A stretch of 43,601 bases of DNA, taken from Kineosphaera limosa NBRC 100340 (lineage in GTDB: Bacteria; Actinomycetota; Actinomycetes; Actinomycetales; Dermatophilaceae). Under the pieces are notes generated by a model. That model saw only the letters and a list, made by a program, of their open reading frames with translations. It did not search any database and had not been told where the DNA came from. Numbering within the stretch: the stretch's first letter is position 1; each line of letters begins with the position of its first letter. Positions 1 through 8,659 of the stretch are shown in pieces. A program made the position numbers and the translations under genes. Where the stretch lies: the NCBI RefSeq assembly GCF_000298215.1, contig NZ_BAHD01000058.1:1-43601 (forward strand), written 5' to 3'.

Positions 1-147
1 GCTCGGGCCGGTGCCGCCGGCGCCGTGCCCCAGGATGAGGCTGCCGCGCACGGGGATGCCGGGGCCCGGCCGGTGGAGGTAGGCGCGCGCCGGACCGACC
101 GGAGTGGGGATCGTGCGCGTGCTGCGCCGCCCCGGCGCCGGGCTCAC
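1..147 (-). CDS. alpha/beta hydrolase (KANL3/Tex30-like), N-terminal 49 residues only
   Basis: Only the first 49 codons lie in the window; the gene runs off the left edge. It starts at a GTG whose last two bases plus the next A form the TGA stop of the upstream YedK-family gene (GTGA overlap), so the two are translationally coupled. The visible protein contains PTPVGPARAYLHRPG, then the strand and loop SLILGHGAGGTGPS. The GHGAGG loop is the oxyanion-hole region of the small dienelactone-hydrolase-like family annotated as KANL3/Tex30 alpha/beta hydrolase. The catalytic Ser, Asp and His would lie outside the window, so activity cannot be judged. The family assignment rests on this one loop and on context. 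Confidence 0.7.
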   Translation of the reverse strand, partial: MSPAPGRRSTRTIPTPVGPARAYLHRPGPGIPVRGSLILGHGAGGTGPS

Positions 148-1025
148 CCGAGCACCTCACCGGTCGCAGGATCGACAACGCCGACGAGGTCGGCCGCGCC
201 GACCGGCTCGAGGAGCTCTGGGCCGTTGCTGCGGCTGTTGCCGACGGCCCGCCCCACCGGATAGGCGGCGAACCGGCCGGGTCGCTGCGTTGCCACCAGC
301 GCCTGCACCTGCTCCGCCGGGGCGTCCGGGTCGAGCCAGGCGCCCCACTGGTCGGGGTCGAGCACGAGGGGCTGCCGATCATGGATGCGCTCCAGCCCCG
401 CCTCCGCCGCGGTCGTCACGATCGTGAACGTCGTGAGCCAGGCCAACGGGTCGTCGCGCTCCGCGCCCGGATCGCGCCAGAACTCGAAGAGCCCGGCGAA
501 CGTGATCGGCACCCCGTCGGGACGGTGCATGAAGAACGGCTGCTTGCGTGGCTTGCCCTTGGCGTCCGTGGCCACCGGGCTCGTCTGCCACTCGTACCAC
601 CCGTCGGCCGGCACCAGCGCGCGGCGCGACGCGATGGCTGCGCGGAAGGCGGGTTTCTCGAAGACCGTCTCCGCCCGGGCGTTCGTCATCCGCGCGCCGA
701 CGGCAGGATCCTTGGCCCACGAGGGCACGAGCCCCCACGTCAGCAGCCGCAATTGACGCTGCAATCGACCCTGCCCGCCCTCCGCGTCGGCCTGCCCTGC
801 CAGACCGCCGCTCGCCTCGACCGAGTCACCCTGGTCACGCGGGCGGCGAGCCACCACGACGCGCGCGTTCTTACTCGGCGCCACGTTGTAGTCGGGGTCG
901 CCGGCGGGGGGCGACTGCGCTGACTTCAACACGCTGCGCACGGGGTCGGACGTGCGGTCCACATCGATCTCGAGCGCCTCGATCAACTCGTCGCTGCTGG
1001 AGGCAGCTGCATATCGCCCGCACAT
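144..1025 (-). CDS. SOS response-associated peptidase (SRAP), YedK/HMCES-type abasic-site shield
   Basis: This 293-residue protein should crosslink to abasic sites in single-stranded DNA through its N-terminal cysteine, protecting them during replication. The start was set at the ATG giving MCGRY, because family activity needs Cys2 exposed after Met removal; upstream in-frame ATGs would bury it. Visible active-site elements are Cys2, Asn47 in YNVAPS, Glu119 in NARAET and His215 in IHDRQP, in the expected order. The conserved strands LTWGLVPSWA and LVPADGWYEW are also present. A Gly/Gln-rich stretch near residues 65-90 looks like an insertion. It is upstream partner to the hydrolase at 1-147 by a GTGA overlap and divergent from aroA. 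Family assignment is secure; the in vivo role is by homology. Confidence 0.93.
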   Translation of the reverse strand: MCGRYAAASSSDELIEALEIDVDRTSDPVRSVLKSAQSPPAGDPDYNVAPSKNARVVVARRPRDQGDSVEASGGLAGQADAEGGQGRLQRQLRLLTWGLVPSWAKDPAVGARMTNARAETVFEKPAFRAAIASRRALVPADGWYEWQTSPVATDAKGKPRKQPFFMHRPDGVPITFAGLFEFWRDPGAERDDPLAWLTTFTIVTTAAEAGLERIHDRQPLVLDPDQWGAWLDPDAPAEQVQALVATQRPGRFAAYPVGRAVGNSRSNGPELLEPVGAADLVGVVDPATGEVLG

Positions 1026-1115
1026 GGCGCCCCAGGCTAACGGGCGTGCCTGCGGGGCGCCGGTCATCGCCGTGCGGGGAGCGGGCAACTGCCACCTCAC
1101 CGTCTCGGCGCCGGG

Positions 1116-1134
1116 GGACTACCGTAGGTAGTCC
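1116..1134. promoter_or_regulatory. Inverted repeat between divergent yedK-like gene and aroA
   Basis: Two perfect 8-bp arms, GGACTACC and GGTAGTCC, flank a 3-bp centre in the divergent intergenic region. Read rightward it contains TACCGT and read leftward TACGGT; both fit the actinobacterial -10 pattern TANNNT. It could therefore be an operator, or a symmetric pair of overlapping -10 elements firing in both directions. No convincing -35 hexamers are visible, so the function is inferred. Confidence 0.35.
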
Positions 1135-1265
1135 ACGGGTCCGCCTGGCCCGTGAGCGCGCCGGCCCATCGCCCCCGGCGCGGGCGCCGATCATGCGAGG
1201 AGAGCCTGACCTGCGATGCATCTATTGCCTCGTCCCACCAACACCGTCAGTCACGGCGGCCGGGC

Positions 1266-2732
1266 ATGAGTGACCACCGCGAGCCCGGCACCGCGGCCGA
1301 CGACGACTCGGACGCCGGCGACTCCGCGGATCGGCATCTGGACCCCTGGCCCGCCCCACCCGCCGCCGGCGCCTTCGACGCCGTGGTGCAGTTGCCCGGC
1401 AGCAAGTCGCTGACCAACCGATTTCTGGTGCTCGCCGCCCTGGCCGGCGACACCTCCCGCATCCGGCGGCCGCTGCGCTCCCGCGACACCCTGCTCATGG
1501 CTGATGCGCTGCGCTCCCTGGGCGCGCGCATCGACGACATCCCCGGCGACGAGGACGACTGCGACGACTGGCTGGTCGAGCCGGGCCCGATCCGTGGGCA
1601 GACCTCGCTCGACTGCGGCCTGGCGGGCACCGTCATGCGCTTCCTGCCGCCGGTCGCCGCCCTCGCCGACGGCCCCGTGCGCTTCGACGGGGACGCGCAC
1701 GCCCGCAAGCGACCCATGCGGGCCGGCCTGCTGGCACTGCGCGCCCTCGGCGTCGACGTGCGCGACGAGGGGCGGGCCGCGTTGCCGTTCACGGTCGTGG
1801 GCACCGGCGCCGTGCGCGGCGGCCGCGTGAGCCTGGACGCCTCCTCCAGTTCGCAGTTCATCTCTGCGCTGCTGCTCACCGGGGCTCGCTTCACCGAGGG
1901 CGTCGAGGTCGTGCATGTCGGCGATCCCGTGCCCAGCGAGCCGCACGTCGCCATGACGGTCGAAGTGCTGCGCGACGCCGGGGTCGACGTCGAGGACCAC
2001 GAGCCCGACCGCTGGCGCGTCGCTCCCTCGACGATCCACGCCCTCGATGTGCAGGTGGAGCCGGATCTGTCGAATGCCGCCCCCTTCCTGGCCGCCGCGA
2101 TGGTGACCGGGAGCCGGATCCACCTCCCGGGCTGGCCGCAATACACGACGCAGGCCGGGGACGAGCTGCGCGACATCCTCGACGCCATGGGCGGCGACGT
2201 CTCCCTCAGCCGTGAGGGCCTGACGTTGACCGGCCCCCCGACCATCCACGGGGTCGACCTCGATCTGCACGACGCGGGCGAGCTCGCTCCGGTCGTCGCT
2301 GCCCTGGCCGCTTTGGCCGACTCCCCCAGCCGACTGCGCGGCATCGCCCACCTACGCGGGCACGAAACCGATCGGCTGGCGGCCCTGGCCACCGAGATCG
2401 GCAAGGTCGGCGGCACCGTCGAGGTGCTGCCCGACGGTCTGACGATCCGTCCCGCCCGGCGACCGAGCGCCGCGCGACTGGCGACCTACGCCGACCACCG
2501 GATGGCGATGGCTGCGGCGGTGCTCGGCCTGGCCGCCCCCGGCACCCTCGTCGAGGACGTCGGGACGGTCGGCAAGACGCTGCCCACCTTCACCCGACTG
2601 TGGGCGGACATGTTGGGACAGACCCAGCGGAACGGCGAGATCGCACAGGAAAGCGTGGAGAAGCGGGGTCAGGGCAGCGGGCAGGACGCTCCGCGATCGC
2701 GGGGCGCCTCGACCCGGAACGGCGGCGCGTGA
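1266..2732 (+). CDS. aroA: 3-phosphoshikimate 1-carboxyvinyltransferase (EPSP synthase)
   Basis: EPSP synthase transfers the enolpyruvyl group of PEP to shikimate 3-phosphate in cytoplasmic aromatic amino acid synthesis. The protein is 488 residues from the chosen ATG. PGSKSLTNR, the N-terminal substrate loop, is at about residues 44-52. A substrate-binding Arg region, ARKRPMRAG, follows near residue 143, and EDVGTVGKTLPTF marks the C-terminal domain. The PGSKSLTNR motif is of the glyphosate-sensitive type. The first 35 residues are acidic and poorly conserved, and no strong ribosome site precedes the ATG, so the exact start is uncertain. A 45-residue polar tail follows the catalytic fold. 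The stop overlaps the rsgA start by GTGA, indicating coupling. Confidence 0.95.
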   Translation: MSDHREPGTAADDDSDAGDSADRHLDPWPAPPAAGAFDAVVQLPGSKSLTNRFLVLAALAGDTSRIRRPLRSRDTLLMADALRSLGARIDDIPGDEDDCDDWLVEPGPIRGQTSLDCGLAGTVMRFLPPVAALADGPVRFDGDAHARKRPMRAGLLALRALGVDVRDEGRAALPFTVVGTGAVRGGRVSLDASSSSQFISALLLTGARFTEGVEVVHVGDPVPSEPHVAMTVEVLRDAGVDVEDHEPDRWRVAPSTIHALDVQVEPDLSNAAPFLAAAMVTGSRIHLPGWPQYTTQAGDELRDILDAMGGDVSLSREGLTLTGPPTIHGVDLDLHDAGELAPVVAALAALADSPSRLRGIAHLRGHETDRLAALATEIGKVGGTVEVLPDGLTIRPARRPSAARLATYADHRMAMAAAVLGLAAPGTLVEDVGTVGKTLPTFTRLWADMLGQTQRNGEIAQESVEKRGQGSGQDAPRSRGASTRNGGA

Positions 2733-3781
2733 GCCGGCGGGCGCGGGCCTTCGACTACCGGGAATACGACGAGTCGGACGTGCGCGTCCGACCCAATCGA
2801 CGCGGCAGTCGGCCGCGTACGAAGACGCGGCCCACGCACAAAGACGCCACGCCCGCCCGGGTCCTGGCGGTCGATCGGGGCCGCTACACCCTGCTGGTCC
2901 CCGGGCTCGAGCCGGGGCGCACGGTGACGGCGATGAAGGCGCGGGAGCTGGGGCGCAAGGGCGTCGTCGTGGGCGATGCGGTAGCGGTCGTCGGGGACGT
3001 CTCCGGTGATCCCGATGCGCTGGCGCGGATCGTGCGGATCGAGCCGCGGCGCTCGGTGCTGCGGCGCACGGCCGACGACACCGACCCGGTCGAGCGGGTC
3101 ATCGTCGCCAACGCCGACCAGCTGGCGATCGTCACCGCCCTGGCAGATCCCGAGCCGCGGCGCGGGATGATCGACCGCTGCCTCGTCGCCGCGTTCGACG
3201 CCGGGCTCGCGCCGCTGTTGGTGCTCACCAAGGCCGATCTCGGCGACCCGCGGGCGTTTCTCGAGGCCTACAGCGAGCTGACCGACGTGCGGGTCGTCGT
3301 CACCGCCTCGGACCCGCACGCGCCGAGTGCACCGATCGAGGGCCTCGAGGCGTTGGCGCAGCAACTGCGGGGGCAGGTCACTGTATTCGTCGGGCATTCC
3401 GGGGTCGGCAAGTCGACACTGGTCAACGCTCTGGTGCCGACGGCGCACCGGGCCATCGGTGCCGTCAACGACGTGACGGGACGTGGCCGGCACACCTCGA
3501 CCTCCGCCATCGTGCTGCCGCTGCCCGACGACGACGGCTGGATCGTCGACACCCCCGGGGTGCGCTCGTTCGGGCTGGCCCACGTGCAACCAACGGCGAT
3601 CGTCACGCACTTTCCCGACCTGGAGCCGGGCACGCAGCACTGCCCACGCGGGTGCAGTCACGACGAACCGGAGTGTGCCCTCGACGAGTTCGTGGCCGCG
3701 GGCAACGCCGGTCCGGCCGGCCCGGCCCGGTTGGCGTCCCTGCGAAGGCTGTTGCGCGCCCGCACCGAGCGCGCCGAATAG
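2729..3781 (+). CDS. rsgA: Ribosome small-subunit-dependent GTPase A
   Basis: RsgA (YjeQ) is a circularly permuted GTPase that checks late 30S subunit maturation. The 350-residue protein has the permuted order: G4 LTKADL near residue 166, then G1 GHSGVGKST near 222, then G3 DTPGVRSFG near 274. A C-terminal zinc knuckle CPRGCSHDEPEC at about 304-316 carries Cys, Cys, His and Cys ligands. The N-terminus is Arg-rich and precedes the OB-fold. The GTG start was chosen because it overlaps the aroA stop as GTGA and gives the typical N-terminus; the reading frame stays open upstream but antiparallel codon use there belongs to aroA. The aroA-rsgA pairing is common in Actinomycetota. Confidence 0.95.
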   Translation: MSRRARAFDYREYDESDVRVRPNRRGSRPRTKTRPTHKDATPARVLAVDRGRYTLLVPGLEPGRTVTAMKARELGRKGVVVGDAVAVVGDVSGDPDALARIVRIEPRRSVLRRTADDTDPVERVIVANADQLAIVTALADPEPRRGMIDRCLVAAFDAGLAPLLVLTKADLGDPRAFLEAYSELTDVRVVVTASDPHAPSAPIEGLEALAQQLRGQVTVFVGHSGVGKSTLVNALVPTAHRAIGAVNDVTGRGRHTSTSAIVLPLPDDDGWIVDTPGVRSFGLAHVQPTAIVTHFPDLEPGTQHCPRGCSHDEPECALDEFVAAGNAGPAGPARLASLRRLLRARTERAE

Positions 3782-3956
3782 CCCGCGCGGCGCGACGCAG
3801 CACCGGGCCGACCCCGCATCCGCGCTGGTGGCCCCGCGTGGTTGCGGGACGTTCGATTCCCCTGCGAGGTCACTGGGGTGTCACCATGAGGGTCTTGCGC
3901 GCCGACCGTGCCCGCCGCCGCTACGGACGAGGCCGATACCGACGAGAGGGACGCCC

Positions 3957-4844
3957 ATGTCTGAGAAAGCCAAGCGCATGAACAAGGCCGTGTACGAGGC
4001 CGAGTTGCTGCGGCTGCAGCAGGAGCTCGTGGAGATGCAGGAGTGGATCAAGACCGAGGGCAAACGCCTCGTCGTGATCTTCGAGGGCCGCGACGCCGCC
4101 GGTAAGGGCGGCTCGATCAAGCGCATCACGGAGTTCCTCAACCCGCGCATCGCGCAGATCGTGGCGCTGCCGGCCCCGACCGAGCGGCAGACGACCCAGT
4201 GGTATTTCCAGCGATACGTCGAGCACCTGCCTGCCGCCGGCGAGATCCGGCTGTTCGACCGCTCCTGGTACAACCGCGCCGGGGTGGAGCGGGTCATGGG
4301 CTACTGCACGACCGCGGAGCATCGACGCTTCCTGCGGCAGTGTCCGATCTTCGAGCGGATGCTCATCGAGGACGGCATCATGCTGCGCAAGTACTGGTTC
4401 TCGGTGAGCGACGACGAGCAGGAGCGCCGCTTCCGCTCCCGGATGACCGACCCGATGCGCCGTTGGAAGCTCTCCCCCACCGATCTGGAGTCGCTGACCC
4501 GCTGGGAGGACTACAGCCGCGCCAAGGACGAGATGTTCGTGCACACCGACATCGCCGAGGCGCGCTGGAACGTCGTGGAGAGCAACGACAAACGGGCCGC
4601 GCGGATCAACATGATCGCCCACCTCGTCGACTCCGTGCCTTACCAGCACGTCGAGCAGCCCTACCTGGAGCTGCCGCAACGGCCGCCGTCGACGGGCTAC
4701 CGACGCACCGACCGGGCCCTGCAGCTGGAGGTGCCCAACCACGCCAAGGCGGTACAGGCGCAAGCGCAGGCGCAGGCGGAGGCCGCCAAGAGCGCCAAGT
4801 CGGCCAAGCCCGCCAAGAACAGCAAGGGGTCCAAGAACGGGTAG
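3957..4844 (+). CDS. ppk2: Polyphosphate kinase 2 family protein
   Basis: PPK2 enzymes phosphorylate nucleoside mono- or diphosphates using polyphosphate in the cytoplasm. The protein is 295 residues. It has a Walker A loop FEGRDAAGKGG at about residues 42-52, the Walker B-type motif LFDRSWYNRAGVERV near 98-112, and the lid motif RRWKLSPTDLES near 168-180. These match one-domain PPK2, most like the class that acts on NDPs, but class is not proven by sequence alone. The ATG follows a good ribosome site (GAGAGGGA). The last 50 residues form an Ala/Gln/Lys-rich tail with repeated QA and SAK units, probably disordered and nucleic-acid or polyphosphate binding. It stands 175 bp from rsgA, so it may have its own promoter. 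Confidence 0.93.
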   Translation: MSEKAKRMNKAVYEAELLRLQQELVEMQEWIKTEGKRLVVIFEGRDAAGKGGSIKRITEFLNPRIAQIVALPAPTERQTTQWYFQRYVEHLPAAGEIRLFDRSWYNRAGVERVMGYCTTAEHRRFLRQCPIFERMLIEDGIMLRKYWFSVSDDEQERRFRSRMTDPMRRWKLSPTDLESLTRWEDYSRAKDEMFVHTDIAEARWNVVESNDKRAARINMIAHLVDSVPYQHVEQPYLELPQRPPSTGYRRTDRALQLEVPNHAKAVQAQAQAQAEAAKSAKSAKPAKNSKGSKNG

Positions 4845-4907
4845 ACGCACGGCCATTCGTGACCGCGCGGCGACGCCCGCCTGCGGCTGAACACGCCGGG
4901 TGGGCGA

Positions 4908-4913
4908 TAGGTT
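4908..4913 (+). promoter_or_regulatory. Candidate -10 element for leaderless hisN transcript
   Basis: TAGGTT fits TANNNT and ends 7 bp before the chosen hisN GTG, the spacing expected when transcription starts at the first base of the start codon. There is no good ribosome binding site. The -35 region is not recognisable, so this is a suggestion based on spacing. Confidence 0.35.
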
Positions 4914-4920
4914 GGACCTC

Positions 4921-5748
4921 GTGCCCGATTACAACGACGACCTGCGGCTGGCCCACGTCCTGGCGGACTCCGTGGAGCGGATCACGATGGCCCGCTTCCG
5001 CGCCGCGGACCTGCGGGTCGACGCCAAGCCGGATCTGACCCCCGTCACCGACGCCGACACCGACGCCGAAGAGCTCATCCGCACCCAGCTCAAGCGCGCC
5101 CGTTCCCGCGATGCCGTGCTCGGCGAGGAGGGCGGCGAGACCGGCGGCGGGTCGCGCAAGTGGATCATCGACCCGATCGACGGCACGAAGAACTACGTCC
5201 GCGGCGTGCCCGTGTGGGCGACCCTCATTGCGCTCTACGACAACAACGAGCCGGCCATCGGGCTCGTTGCGGCGCCCGCGTTGGGCCGCCGCTGGTGGGC
5301 GGCGCTCGGCACCGGGGCCTGGACCGGCCGCAGCCTGTCCAGCGCGCAGCGCCTCGGGGTCTCCGGCGTGCGGGCGGTCGGCGATGCGTCGCTGTCGTAC
5401 TCCAGCCTCGGTGGCTGGCGCAAGGCCGGGCGCTTCGACCAGTTCGTCACCCTCGCCGACCGCTGCTGGCGCACCCGGGCCTACGGCGACTTTTGGTCCT
5501 ACATGCTGCTGGCCGACGGCGGCGTCGACATCGCGTGCGAGCCGGAGCTGGCCGTGTACGACATGGCCGCGCTCGTGCCGATCGTCACCGAGGCAGGCGG
5601 CCGGTTCACCTCTCTCGACGGTCAGCCCGGCCCGTGGGGCAACAACGCGCTGGCGACCAACGGCCATCTGCACGACGCCGTGCTCGAGAGCTTGCAGGCC
5701 TCCGCGGAGGCCGAGTCGGCACCGCAGGAGTCCGTCAGCCGCACCTGA
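4921..5748 (+). CDS. hisN: Histidinol-phosphatase, inositol monophosphatase family
   Basis: This 275-residue Mg-dependent phosphatase most likely removes phosphate from histidinol phosphate in histidine synthesis, the role of this IMPase branch in actinobacteria. Metal and substrate motifs are TDADTDAEE near residue 43, the Glu pair EEGG near 69, DPIDGTKNY near 84 and VYDMAALVPI near 212. The GTG giving VPDYNDDL was selected because PDYNDDLRLAHVLAD is the usual N-terminus and a -10-like element ends 7 bp upstream; a GTG 21 bp earlier is an alternative. The gene is not beside other his genes here, so another sugar-phosphate substrate cannot be excluded. It converges on the M16 genes. Confidence 0.88.
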   Translation: MPDYNDDLRLAHVLADSVERITMARFRAADLRVDAKPDLTPVTDADTDAEELIRTQLKRARSRDAVLGEEGGETGGGSRKWIIDPIDGTKNYVRGVPVWATLIALYDNNEPAIGLVAAPALGRRWWAALGTGAWTGRSLSSAQRLGVSGVRAVGDASLSYSSLGGWRKAGRFDQFVTLADRCWRTRAYGDFWSYMLLADGGVDIACEPELAVYDMAALVPIVTEAGGRFTSLDGQPGPWGNNALATNGHLHDAVLESLQASAEAESAPQESVSRT

Positions 5749-5757
5749 TCGGCACGA

Positions 5758-5776
5758 CGCCGGCACCCTGCCGGCG
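5758..5776. terminator. Hairpin between convergent hisN and M16 gene
   Basis: Perfect 7-bp arms CGCCGGC and GCCGGCG flank ACCCT in the 70-bp gap between the two stop codons. There is no T-tract, so it is only a possible bidirectional terminator. Confidence 0.35.
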
Positions 5777-5818
5777 CCCGGGGCCCGCGCCGCCACGCCC
5801 TCTCACACGACCTCGCGC

Positions 5819-7195
5819 TCAGCGGTCGATGACTCGCACCGCGCCCAGGCCGCGCTCGTCGGCCAGCCGCTCCAGGCCGGGGCCGACGGCCTCGGCGTCG
5901 CCCACCACGATCGTCGTCCACTGCGCGTCGGTGTCGGCGACGACGGACCGGTAGGCGCGGCGAAGCCGCTTGGGGGTCAGTTCGCGCATCTGCCGCAAGG
6001 TGCGCGTGGTGTGCTCGGTGTCCAGACCCTCCAGCGCCCGCGAGACCGCCTCGTCGGCCACCGAGTCGGCCGTGGCGTACCGACCGGGGGCCGTCTCGCA
6101 GAGAAAGTCGATACCCGCGCGGGCCTCGTCGCCGGTGAACCCGTCGCGAGCCGCGCGCAGGATGTCGAACGTCGCCCCGAGAGCCTCCGCCGTGACATCC
6201 GCCCGCACCGAACCGCTCGCGACGAACAGGCCCGACCCGACGCGCGGGCGGAACCCGGCGCGCATGCCGTAGGTGTACCCCAACTCTTCGCGCAGCACGG
6301 CGTCCAGCCGGGCCTGCGGCGCTCCGCCGATGAGGAACGCCAACACCGGATAGGGAGCCCAGCCGCCCTCGACCTCGCGACTGGGGCCGGGGCAGCCGAG
6401 GTGCAATTCGCTCTGCACGGCCCCGGGCCGATGCACGAGCACGATGCCCGTCGCGTCGTCGGCACGCGCGGCCGTGGGGACCGGTGCGGGGGCCTGTCGG
6501 TCGGCCGGATCAGACCAGGCACCCAGCCCGGCCTCCAACTCCGCCTCGATGTCGACGCCGGACAGGTCGCCGGCCAGGATCACGGTGCCGCCGACCGGGC
6601 CGAGGTGCCGGGCGTGGTACTCCCGCAACGCCGCTGGGGTAATGGCCGCGACGGTCTGCGCGCTACCCCCGGTCGGCCGCGACACCCGGGAGTCGCTGCG
6701 ATAGTAGGCGCGGACGAATTCGATCGCGGCCCGCTGCCCCGGTGAGGCGAGCTCCTGCTCGATGTCGGCCAGGCGGGCGCGCACCCCGCGGCGCACCTCG
6801 GCCTCCCCGAAAGCGGGCTCGGCCAGGGCCTGGCGTAGCAGGTCGAGGGCGTCGCCGAAGCGGCGCTTGGGTACGTCCATGTCGACGACGAAGCCGCGCT
6901 CTCCCACCCCGGCGGCCAGGGCCACTCCCCGGCGTTCGAGCAGTTCGGCCATCTCTTCGGCCGACCACCGCTGGGTGCCCTCGTCCAGCGTCCGGGCCAT
7001 CAGGGTGCCGATGCCCTCCACGGCGGGCGGCTCGCTAGGCAGCGGCAGCGGCACCGCGAGCCGCACCGACAGCACATGCTGGCCGGGCAGGTCGAACGAG
7101 AGCGCGGTCAGCCCGTTGTCGAGGTCGGTGCGGCGCGGCACCGGAAAGCTCCACGAGCGCGCCGGACTCACGGAGGGGCGCTTGGCCGTCTTCAT
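5819..7195 (-). CDS. M16 peptidase-like subunit without zinc site (R-type)
   Basis: The 458-residue protein has the pitrilysin/M16 fold: an N-terminal half starting LDNGLTALSFD and a second half with SELHLGCPGPSR and YTYGMRAGFRP. The place where HxxEH should stand reads GIGTLMARTLDEGTQ, so the zinc ligands are missing. In two-component bacterial M16 peptidases this is the substrate-clamping, R-finger-bearing partner, while the other chain carries the metal. The neighbouring gene at 7192-8592 is exactly such a chain, and the two overlap by ATGA (4 bp), so equal translation of both subunits is likely. The C-terminal motif here plausibly supplies the Arg/Tyr substrate contacts. No signal peptide is visible, so it probably acts in the cytoplasm. 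Confidence 0.9.
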   Translation of the reverse strand: MKTAKRPSVSPARSWSFPVPRRTDLDNGLTALSFDLPGQHVLSVRLAVPLPLPSEPPAVEGIGTLMARTLDEGTQRWSAEEMAELLERRGVALAAGVGERGFVVDMDVPKRRFGDALDLLRQALAEPAFGEAEVRRGVRARLADIEQELASPGQRAAIEFVRAYYRSDSRVSRPTGGSAQTVAAITPAALREYHARHLGPVGGTVILAGDLSGVDIEAELEAGLGAWSDPADRQAPAPVPTAARADDATGIVLVHRPGAVQSELHLGCPGPSREVEGGWAPYPVLAFLIGGAPQARLDAVLREELGYTYGMRAGFRPRVGSGLFVASGSVRADVTAEALGATFDILRAARDGFTGDEARAGIDFLCETAPGRYATADSVADEAVSRALEGLDTEHTTRTLRQMRELTPKRLRRAYRSVVADTDAQWTTIVVGDAEAVGPGLERLADERGLGAVRVIDR

Positions 7196-8592
7196 CGGGC
7201 ACCGCCTGCCATGAGTCCGCCCAGCGCGCCGGTCGCGGAGTCGTTTGTGGAGTCCGTTGAAGCGCCGGCCGCTGTGCCGGTTGCTGCGATGGCCGCCACT
7301 GCGGCGCCCTCACTGTGGCGGGCCGGCTCCCCCGGGGTGTAGCTCACGGTCGCCCGTGCGTGCGGCCGCAGCCAGGCCGACGCGGCCTCCCCCACCTGAT
7401 CGGCGCTGACCGCCGCCGTGCGGTCGAGCAGGGTGTTGATGGCGCGCGGGTCGTCGAAGAGCAGCGTCGTGCGGCTGATGTGGTCCGCCCGCTCCTCCAG
7501 GGCCGCCAGCGAACTGAGCCAGGCCCGCTCGTTCTGCGCGACGACCGCCTCCATCTCGGCCACTGTCGGGCCTTGATCGGCGAACGCCTCCAGTTGCGCG
7601 CAGAGCTCCTCCTCGATACGCGCCGACTCGACCCCGGCCGCCGCCTCCGCGACGAAGAAGCCGAGGGAGACGTTGTCGACCAGGCCCATCGAGGCTCCGG
7701 AGAGGTGGGTGCACAGTTCGAGTTCACGCACGAGCCGCCGCTCCAGCCGCGAGATCGTCAGGCCGGCGAGGGCGTCGATGGCGGCCGAGGCGGCGAAGAA
7801 CTCGGCCGTGTCGTCGACCGGGAGCCGGAAGCCCAGGTAGAGGCGGGCGGCCGGCACGTCGTCGACGACGTCGACCCGCACGGGCGTGCTGCGCGGCGGC
7901 ACGGCCGGCGTCAGGGGCGGCTGCGGCACCGGGGCGTCGGCGATCTGACCGAAGTACTTCTGCGCCCCGGCGAAGCCCTCGCGGGGCGTGAGGTCGCCGG
8001 CGAGGGTGAGCACCGTGTTGCTGGGGCGGTACCAGGTGCTGAAGAAGTCGTGCACGTCCTGCAGCGTCGCCGCGTCGAGGTCGGCCATCGAACCGATCGT
8101 CGGATGGCTGTAGGGATGGCCCTGCGGAAAGACCGCGGCGTACAGCTGACTCAGCGCCTGGCCGTAGGGCACGTTGTCGTACCGCTGCCGCTTCTCCTCC
8201 TTGACGACATCCCGCTGGTTGTCGAGGTTCTCCTGGGTCACCGCGGCCAGCAGGTTGCCGTGCCGGTCGGCCTCCATCCACAACGCCAGGTCGAGGGCTC
8301 CGGCGGGCAGCGTCTCGAAGTAGTTGGTGCGGTCGAACCAGGTCGTGGCGTTGAGGCGGGCGCCGTGGCCCATGAGCACCGAGAAGTGCTCGCCGGAGGC
8401 GACATTCTTCGACCCCTGAAACATGAGGTGCTCGAAGAGGTGCGCGAAGCCGGTGCGCCCCGGGGGCTCGTGCCGCGAACCGACCCCCACCCACAGGTTG
8501 ACGGCGACGACCGGCACGCTGTGGTCTTCGTTGACCACGACGCGCAGGCCGTTGCCGAGGGTGTGCTCGGCGATCTCGTAGGCAAGCGGCAT
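7192..8592 (-). CDS. M16 family zinc metallopeptidase, catalytic subunit
   Basis: This 466-residue protein is the catalytic half of a two-subunit M16 peptidase that would degrade peptides inside a closed chamber. The inverted zinc motif HLFEH is at residues 51-55, with a distal Glu at 132 in VVKEEKRQR, matching the HxxEH-x76-E spacing of the family. GNGLRVVVNEDH near residue 13 and SQLYAAVFPQGHPYSHP are further M16 hallmarks. It overlaps the non-catalytic partner by ATGA. Upstream, a TAATGT element lies 6 bp before the ATG, suggesting a leaderless transcript. The last 40 residues are Ala/Thr/Ser-rich and look unstructured. Confidence 0.94.
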   Translation of the reverse strand: MPLAYEIAEHTLGNGLRVVVNEDHSVPVVAVNLWVGVGSRHEPPGRTGFAHLFEHLMFQGSKNVASGEHFSVLMGHGARLNATTWFDRTNYFETLPAGALDLALWMEADRHGNLLAAVTQENLDNQRDVVKEEKRQRYDNVPYGQALSQLYAAVFPQGHPYSHPTIGSMADLDAATLQDVHDFFSTWYRPSNTVLTLAGDLTPREGFAGAQKYFGQIADAPVPQPPLTPAVPPRSTPVRVDVVDDVPAARLYLGFRLPVDDTAEFFAASAAIDALAGLTISRLERRLVRELELCTHLSGASMGLVDNVSLGFFVAEAAAGVESARIEEELCAQLEAFADQGPTVAEMEAVVAQNERAWLSSLAALEERADHISRTTLLFDDPRAINTLLDRTAAVSADQVGEAASAWLRPHARATVSYTPGEPARHSEGAAVAAIAATGTAAGASTDSTNDSATGALGGLMAGGAR

Positions 8593-8598
8593 TCCACC

Positions 8599-8604
8599 AC
8601 ATTA
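8599..8604 (-). promoter_or_regulatory. Candidate -10 element for leaderless M16 transcript
   Basis: On the minus strand TAATGT is followed by six bases and then the ATG of the M16 catalytic gene. The spacing suggests transcription begins at the start codon. The intervening GGTGGA lies too close to the ATG to act as a normal ribosome site. No clear -35 is seen. Confidence 0.35.
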
Positions 8605-8659
8605 GGTGGCGCCGCCCGCGGCTAGAGCAGCGCCCACGCGGATCAGGCCACCTGGATGC

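Noticed and set aside
5111-6745. Plus-strand frame of 544 codons across hisN and the M16 gene
   Set aside because: It is out of frame with hisN and antisense to the M16 gene, with no family motif and Arg/Ala-rich composition.
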